In this document: in pieces, positions 4,441 to 8,548 of the stretch | How the letters are laid out: each line of letters opens with the position of its first letter | How positions within the stretch are numbered: position 1 is the first letter of the stretch | NCBI GenBank assembly: GCA_910585615.1 | Contig: CAJUFO010000121.1 | Span: 1-8,548 of the forward strand | From: an uncultured Acetatifactor sp. | GTDB taxonomy: Bacteria; Bacillota; Clostridia; Lachnospirales; Lachnospiraceae | DNA length: 8,548 bases | Reading direction: 5' to 3' | Translations under genes and position numbers: made by a program | The notes under the pieces: model-generated | What the model saw: only the letters and a program-made list of their open reading frames with translations | Told to the model about the DNA's origin: nothing | The model's database searches: none

Positions 4441-6339
4441 ATGTATCCGGTGAGCGAGGCGTTCCTGCGGGCGGTGCAGGAGAATACCCGGAGGTATTAT
4501 TGGACGGGGCGGATCACTACGAAGGGCGGGGCGGTCTATCCGTTCGGGTATGAGGATATTGTGAAGGGGAGCGGGTATATTTTCGCCCAGTGTTGCGGGA
4601 GCGCGGAGATTGAGCTGGGGACGGTGTATGCGGCGGAGATGGGCGTTACGTTGTTTTCACAGGTGGATCGGTATACGCTGGACGGGGCGAAGGTGGAGCT
4701 TTTCTATCATCTGCGGGTGGAGGGCGGTGGGTTTGAGGAAGTGCCGATGGGGATTTTTGAGGTGAGCGAGGCGAACCGGAGGTTGCACTGCCTGGAACTG
4801 AAAGCCTATGATTATATGCTGCGGTTTGAGAAGAGTTTTAACGGGTTTGAGGCTGTGGGGAATGCCTGGGCTTTTCTGGAGCTGTGCTGTAAGGCCTGCG
4901 GTGTGGAGATGGAGAATACGCAGGGGGAGATTGAGGGGATGCCCAACGGGAGGGAGCTGCTTTCGATCTACCCGGAGAATGATATTGGGACGTACCGGGA
5001 CGTGCTGTTTTTTGTGGGGCAGGTGCTGGGCGGGTTTTTCTGTATCAACCGGCGGGGGAGGCTGGAGCTTCGGAAGTACGGGGCGGAGCCGGTGCTGGAG
5101 GTGCAGGGGAGGCACCGGTTTTCCAGCAGTTTTTCTGATTTTATTACCAGGTATACGGCGGTGAGTTCTACGAACCTGCGGACGCAGACGGCGGAGTATT
5201 ATGGGCTGGAGGTGGACGACGGGCTGACCATGAATCTGGGGGTGAACCCGCTTTTGCAGTTTGGGCTGGAGGAGACCAGGAGGCAGTTGTGCGGGAATAT
5301 ATTGGCTGACCTGGCGGCGGTGAATTATGTGCCTTTTGATTCCAGTACCATAGGGAATCCGGCGCTGGATCTGGGGGATGTGCTGACGTTTACGGGCGGG
5401 CAGGCGGACGGGGAGCAGATGACTTGTATCACGTCTTTCCAGTGCAGGATTGGCGGGAGGCAGAGCCTGAAATGTGTGGGTAAGAATCCCAGGCTGGCCC
5501 AGGCGAAGTCTAAGAATGACAAGAATATTTCCGGGCTTTTGAACCAGATTGAGGCCGGGAAGGTGGGGATTCATACGTTTACCAATGCTTCTGCTTATGT
5601 GGTGGCGGAGGACAGGGTGCGGGTGATCAGTATTGAGTTTGCGGCGAAGGAAGAGACCCATGTGCAGTTTTTCGGGCAGGTGGTTTTGGATGTGAGGGCG
5701 GCGCAGGTGGAGCGGAGGGCTTGTGCGTCCGGGAGTGTTGTGGTCCCGGTTCCTGTGGCGGGGGCTGGCGGAGGAACGGGCGGCGGAGTGGCTGTTGGTG
5801 CGGTTTCCGGTGACGGAGAAGAGGCCGGGAGTGCCGGGGATGATGGCGGAACCGGGGAAAGTATGGAGAATGTCACGGTGGAGGTGGAGCTTCCTGTCAT
5901 TTGGACGGAGGACGGGCAGGCGGCTGTTTTTGTTACTTATGAGTTGAATGATTCAGAGATTCTGGCTCACCGGCCGGTGGAGACCTGGGGGAGCGGGAGG
6001 CATATTCTGTCTTTGTATTATCCGATTGATGGTCTTGTGCCGAATATTACCAATACGTTCAATGTGTATCTGCGGATGGAGGGCGGCACGGGGAAGATTG
6101 AGACGGGCGGGTGTATTGCTTCTATCAGCGGGCAGGGGATGGCCGCGGCGGCTGCCTGGGACGGTACGGTTACGGTAGAGGAACCTATGAGGCGGTTTGC
6201 TTTGGGCGGCGGCCTGGGGATGAAGGTGTTTGCCGGGGATATGGGGATTGAGACCATGGAGCTGGTGCAAAGGAGTTATGGGGACAGTATGGGGAAGGTA
6301 TTGATCGGGGCTTTTGGGAAGCCTTTTGAGATTGGTTAG
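4441..6339 (+). CDS. Phage tail hub / Tal-like protein (distal tail)
   Basis: The 632-residue product begins with the pattern seen in siphophage tail hub (gp27-like, prophage-tail-endopeptidase type) proteins of Gram-positive phages: SEAFLRAVQENTRRYYWTGR, beta strands, then VPMGIFEVSEANRR and LELKAYDYMLRFEKSF around residues 100-135. Residues about 140-380 continue the hub with ELLSIYPENDIGTYRDVLFF and a conserved-looking LDLGDVLTF. Residues 440-474 are a low-complexity linker (15 Gly and 6 Ala in 35). Afterwards comes a beta-rich segment (VEVELPVIWTEDGQAAVF), perhaps a carbohydrate-binding or scaffold domain. No obvious catalytic protease or lysozyme motif was found. The protein would cap the tail tube and carry the appendage protein encoded next. 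ATG 4441 follows a seven-G run (4429-4435) acting as the ribosome binding site; in-frame GTG 4423 is less likely. Codon use is strongly G-rich. Confidence 0.85.
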   Translation: MYPVSEAFLRAVQENTRRYYWTGRITTKGGAVYPFGYEDIVKGSGYIFAQCCGSAEIELGTVYAAEMGVTLFSQVDRYTLDGAKVELFYHLRVEGGGFEEVPMGIFEVSEANRRLHCLELKAYDYMLRFEKSFNGFEAVGNAWAFLELCCKACGVEMENTQGEIEGMPNGRELLSIYPENDIGTYRDVLFFVGQVLGGFFCINRRGRLELRKYGAEPVLEVQGRHRFSSSFSDFITRYTAVSSTNLRTQTAEYYGLEVDDGLTMNLGVNPLLQFGLEETRRQLCGNILADLAAVNYVPFDSSTIGNPALDLGDVLTFTGGQADGEQMTCITSFQCRIGGRQSLKCVGKNPRLAQAKSKNDKNISGLLNQIEAGKVGIHTFTNASAYVVAEDRVRVISIEFAAKEETHVQFFGQVVLDVRAAQVERRACASGSVVVPVPVAGAGGGTGGGVAVGAVSGDGEEAGSAGDDGGTGESMENVTVEVELPVIWTEDGQAAVFVTYELNDSEILAHRPVETWGSGRHILSLYYPIDGLVPNITNTFNVYLRMEGGTGKIETGGCIASISGQGMAAAAAWDGTVTVEEPMRRFALGGGLGMKVFAGDMGIETMELVQRSYGDSMGKVLIGAFGKPFEIG

Positions 6340-6355
6340 GAAGGAGTGGGCGTGT

Positions 6356-7762
6356 ATGAAACTGAAAGGGACAATGGTTCTGGAACTGACGGATGGGGCC
6401 ACGGGGGAGGTGGAGACGGTCACGGAGGAAAATATGGTGACGGAGGCGGTGAATGATATTCTGGGGATGAACCCCATGGGGGTGTTTTATTCGGAGGAAC
6501 GGCTGGCGGATGTGTTGTCGTGGAATGATGTTTTGCTGCCGGTCTGCCCGAATATGGTAGGGGGGATTCTGCTTTTTTCCAAGGCGCTGGAGGAGGATGC
6601 GGGGCATATTTATGAGTTGTCGGACAATCTGCCGGTGGCTTATGCTTCCAATAATGTGAATACTACGGCGAATGCGGCCAGGGGGAGTCTGAACCAGACG
6701 GAGAGCAAGGTTTTGGAGGATGGGTATAAGTTTGTGTGGGAGTTTACGCCGAGCCAGGGGAACGGGACGATTGCGGCGGTGGCGCTGACCAGCGCCCAGG
6801 GCGGGCAGAACGGGTACGGGAGCCTGGTGGGGGATGGCAGCGCATTTCTGCAGATCAAGAAGCTGGATATCGGGGATCTGGGGAAGGCGAGGCAGGTTGT
6901 GTTGTTTGAAGCAGTGGAGATGGATTTTGAGAGGGATTTGCTGTATTCGATTTGTTTTGAGGATTCCAGTGTGAGGGTGCGGAAGGTGAGGCTGCCGGTT
7001 TTCAGTGTGGGGCTGAATGAGAGGCTGGATGATTCTTCTTACAGGGTGCTGGAGGACCATGCGGTTTCGGTGGAGACATTTTTGTTTCTGGGGAGTTATA
7101 CGCTGTATGGGGAGTTTCTGGACGGGAAGGACGGGTATTGGTACGGGTTTTCCAATGAGGGCAATTCTTCCGGGAGCGCGAGGGTGCTTTGGGTGAGGAT
7201 TTCCAAGGCGGATTATTCGGTGACGGAGGGGGAGTGGACGCTTTCCAATGCCAGGCTGATGGCTGTGGGGGAGCGGGATATGAGCGGGAGTTATCCGGAG
7301 CGGAAGTGCCGGTGCTGTATGAGGAATGGGTATCTGTATGTGCCGGCCTATGACAAGAAGGGGATTTATAAGATCAATGTGGCGAATACGGCGGATGTGT
7401 CGCTGATTGCTTTTGGGTTTACTTCTAAGATGAAGCCGCTTTGTGAGTCGGGGACTTGTGAGCTGTTCTTGACTTTGGTTGGGGATTTGATTGTGGGCGG
7501 GGATTTTCAGGTGACGGCAGAGGATGTGGTTATCCATACCCAGGGGAGCGCGAGGCTGGGGAGCGCGGCTACGCCGCTGTTCCACTATAAGCAGTTTCTG
7601 GTGGGGTGGGGAGGCAGTTATGGGAATGAGTACCGGCATATGTATCTGCTGACGCCTTATCTGGCTACGATCAATAATCTTTCTTCGGCGGTGGTGAAGG
7701 ATGCGAATAAGACCATGAAGATTACTTATACGCTGACGGAGGCTGCGAGTGGGGAGGGGTGA
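6356..7762 (+). CDS. Phage tail appendage / probable receptor-binding protein
   Basis: The 468-residue product starts at ATG 6356 after AAGGAG (6341-6346), 16 bases beyond the hub stop, so the two are translated from one transcript. The first 160 residues form a conserved-looking attachment region with MVTEAVNDIL and GTIAAVALTSAQGG (137-150), typical of Clostridia phage appendage proteins following the hub gene. From about 190 to 430 there are repeated strand-rich units, such as FERDLLYSICFE, NGYLYVPAYDKKGIYKINVA and CELFLTLVGDLIVGG, resembling beta-propeller blades. The end has TPYLATINNL and MKITYTLTE, common at the ends of phage tail fibres. It likely contacts the host cell surface. No enzymatic motif is evident. 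No variable repeat or reverse transcriptase gene is nearby, so no diversity-generating system is apparent. Confidence 0.78.
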   Translation: MKLKGTMVLELTDGATGEVETVTEENMVTEAVNDILGMNPMGVFYSEERLADVLSWNDVLLPVCPNMVGGILLFSKALEEDAGHIYELSDNLPVAYASNNVNTTANAARGSLNQTESKVLEDGYKFVWEFTPSQGNGTIAAVALTSAQGGQNGYGSLVGDGSAFLQIKKLDIGDLGKARQVVLFEAVEMDFERDLLYSICFEDSSVRVRKVRLPVFSVGLNERLDDSSYRVLEDHAVSVETFLFLGSYTLYGEFLDGKDGYWYGFSNEGNSSGSARVLWVRISKADYSVTEGEWTLSNARLMAVGERDMSGSYPERKCRCCMRNGYLYVPAYDKKGIYKINVANTADVSLIAFGFTSKMKPLCESGTCELFLTLVGDLIVGGDFQVTAEDVVIHTQGSARLGSAATPLFHYKQFLVGWGGSYGNEYRHMYLLTPYLATINNLSSAVVKDANKTMKITYTLTEAASGEG

Positions 7763-7771
7763 GAAAGGTAT

Positions 7772-7920
7772 GGAATGGCGGAGAATGATTGAGATAGGCG
7801 GGAACGGCATGGGACGGCAGGGATGAGCAGGGGATGGTTTGGGATATGGGAGAATGGTATGGAGTGCAGGGAAATGGGCTGAGGTGTGTGGGAATGGGAT
7901 GAAATGTTAGGGAATGGTGT
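7772..7920 (+). repeat. Degenerate tandem array with 10-nt period (GGAATGG-like unit)
   Basis: Successive 10-base steps begin with related G-rich words: GGAATGG at 7772, GAATGA-like at 7782, GAACGGCATG 7802, GGACGGCAGG 7812, GGGATGG 7831, AGAATGG 7851, GAAATGG 7871, GGAATGGG 7891, GAAATG 7901 and GGAATGG 7911. From 7831 to 7920 T occupies the fifth place in all nine units and G the sixth in eight of nine. The unit length is not a multiple of three, so this is not a repeated peptide. The strand is strongly purine-rich and cytosine-poor. The array fills most of the gap between the appendage and holin genes. No gene is supported in this gap. Confidence 0.7.
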
Positions 7921-7947
7921 GCGGATATTGGGATTGGGAACAGGGCG

Positions 7948-7974
7948 GCGGCTTTTGGGAGCGGGCCGCTTTTT
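7948..7974 (+). terminator. Terminator-like hairpin before the holin gene
   Basis: GCGGC (7948-7952) pairs with GCCGC (7965-7969), extendable by G-U pairs on both sides, followed by TTTTT (7970-7974). It is 34 bases before the holin start, so it would lie between co-directional late genes. The stem is shorter than in the elements at 4392 and 8480, and the loop (12 bases) is longer. Confidence 0.5.
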
Positions 7975-8008
7975 CCATAGAAAAATCAGAGAAAGCGAGG
8001 GATTTTGT

Positions 8009-8416
8009 ATGAAGGAGTTTGTGAGTGTGATAGAGTGCGGGTTTGCGGCTATGGGCGGATACCTGGGCTGGGCCATGGGAGGGTTTGACGGTTTTCTGTA
8101 TGCCCTGGTGGTGTTTGTGGCGGTGGATTATGTGACGGGGCTGATGGCCGCGGCGGTGGAGAAGAGGTTGTCTAGCGGCGTGGGGTTCCGGGGGATTTTT
8201 AAGAAGATTGTGATTTTTTGTCTGGTGGCGCTGGGGCATATTTTGGACACGCATATTATTCAGAACGGGAGCGCGGTGCGGACGGCGGTGATTTTCTTTT
8301 ATCTGTCCAATGAGGGGATTTCGATTCTGGAGAATGCGGCCAGGATTGGGCTGCCGGTGCCGGAGAAGCTGAAAGGGGTTCTGGCGCAGTTGCGTGAGGA
8401 AAAGGGGAAGGAGTAG
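8009..8416 (+). CDS. Phage holin family protein (toxin-secretion/phage-lysis type)
   Basis: The 135-residue product matches the holin family 4 (Cph1/toxin secretion) pattern. It has a hydrophobic segment at residues 28-48 ending AVDYVTGLMAA, a short basic region SGVGFRGIFKK (56-66), a second segment IVIFCLVALGHILD (67-80), a third around AVIFFYLSNEGISILENA (93-110), then the characteristic IGLPVPEKLKGVL and a charged tail. It would form lesions in the membrane that let an endolysin reach the wall, or aid export of tail particles. ATG 8009 follows GAGGG (about 7997-8001). The open frame reaches back to 7886, but that extension crosses the terminator hairpin and translates the G-rich array, so it is rejected. 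The expected endolysin would lie after the window. Confidence 0.9.
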   Translation: MKEFVSVIECGFAAMGGYLGWAMGGFDGFLYALVVFVAVDYVTGLMAAAVEKRLSSGVGFRGIFKKIVIFCLVALGHILDTHIIQNGSAVRTAVIFFYLSNEGISILENAARIGLPVPEKLKGVLAQLREEKGKE

Positions 8417-8479
8417 GAAAGTACGGAGGATAAGGGCGGGAAGTACAGAGGGAGATATTTTTTAGGGTTTTTGTGAGCG

Positions 8480-8509
8480 GGCATCAGTGTGAAAGCTGGT
8501 GCCTTTTTT
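8480..8509 (+). terminator. Intrinsic terminator after the holin gene
   Basis: GGCATCAG (8480-8487) pairs with CTGGTGCC (8496-8503), eight base pairs with one wobble, an eight-base loop TGTGAAAG, and six T residues (8504-8509). It lies 64 bases beyond the holin stop and is a near copy of the element at 4392-4420. It may again precede another late gene located past the end of the window. Confidence 0.8.
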
Positions 8510-8548
8510 CGTGCAGTGAATTGGAGAATGTTCCGGGCAGGGAACGGG

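Noticed and set aside
4657..5661. Antisense open frame of 334 codons opposite the tail hub gene
   Set aside because: Same composition artefact: a repetitive Pro/His/Arg/Leu translation without a start signal.
6356..7762. Diversity-generating retroelement target in the tail appendage gene
   Set aside because: No template repeat or reverse transcriptase in the window, and no adenine-biased variable segment at the 3' end of the gene.
6185..7810. Antisense open frame of 541 codons opposite the tail appendage gene
   Set aside because: Its length reflects the cytosine-poor + strand, which seldom yields stop codons on the other strand. The translation is dominated by Pro, His, Arg and Ile with no domain pattern, while the + frame encodes a sensible phage protein.
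7886..8008. N-terminal extension of the holin reading frame
   Set aside because: It runs through the terminator hairpin and part of the 10-base array and lacks a ribosome binding site. ATG 8009 has one and gives the normal family length.
8513..8548. Start of a further gene at ATG 8529
   Set aside because: Only about seven codons are visible and the upstream sequence is not a convincing ribosome binding site, so no call can be supported.

Overview
The window looks like a chromosomal stretch from a Gram-positive Clostridia genome, most likely Lachnospiraceae. The basis is strong AGGAGG-type ribosome binding sites, a yjdF gene with its upstream RNA, Firmicutes-type phage tail and holin proteins, and a moderately GC-rich, strongly G-biased coding strand. 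Every gene I can support lies on the + strand. No rRNA, tRNA, CRISPR array, insertion sequence, integrase or attachment site is recognisable.

Layout. (1) 1-54 is the last 17 codons of an upstream gene. (2) 155-947 is a decayed MFS efflux-type transporter: the N-terminal half is missing and an in-frame TAA splits the rest. (3) 948-1479 holds no large gene. It contains a six-codon mini-ORF with a perfect Shine-Dalgarno site, a GC-rich hairpin, a 53-aa two-CxxC zinc-ribbon protein of the phage Com-like type, and an intrinsic terminator. (4) 1528-1678 contains two tiny overlapping reading frames that may be remnants of a phage protein. (5) 1694-4312 is a run of small stand-alone cargo-like genes: a GNAT acetyltransferase, a HEAT-like protein of the kind databases call 'SufBD', YjdF behind a structured leader that fits the yjdF riboswitch, a 65-aa Cys-rich orphan, and a YdeI/OmpD-associated (OmdA) family protein. 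Two of these genes follow near-identical promoter-like blocks, and a third block of partial identity lies before the yjdF leader. (6) 4392-8509 is a phage late cassette: a 632-aa tail hub/Tal-like protein, a 468-aa tail appendage (probable receptor-binding) protein and a 135-aa class-4-type holin. Terminator-like hairpins flank it or sit inside it at 4392-4420, 7948-7974 and 8480-8509. The gene expected next, an endolysin, would lie beyond the window.

How it fits together. The tail hub and appendage form the distal tip of a siphophage or tailocin-like tail, and the holin would release it. Head, portal, tape-measure and tail-tube genes are absent between the Com-like gene and the hub. The interval holds cargo genes of different base composition instead, so this is either a prophage remnant interrupted by accessory genes or a domesticated tail-plus-lysis cassette beside them. 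The most interesting non-coding observations are an exact seven-base anti-Shine-Dalgarno match inside the yjdF leader, a degenerate tandem array with a 10-nt period between the appendage and holin genes (about 7772-7920), and the repeated hairpin-plus-U-tract elements just upstream of late genes. No single undescribed multi-gene system can be established from this window alone.
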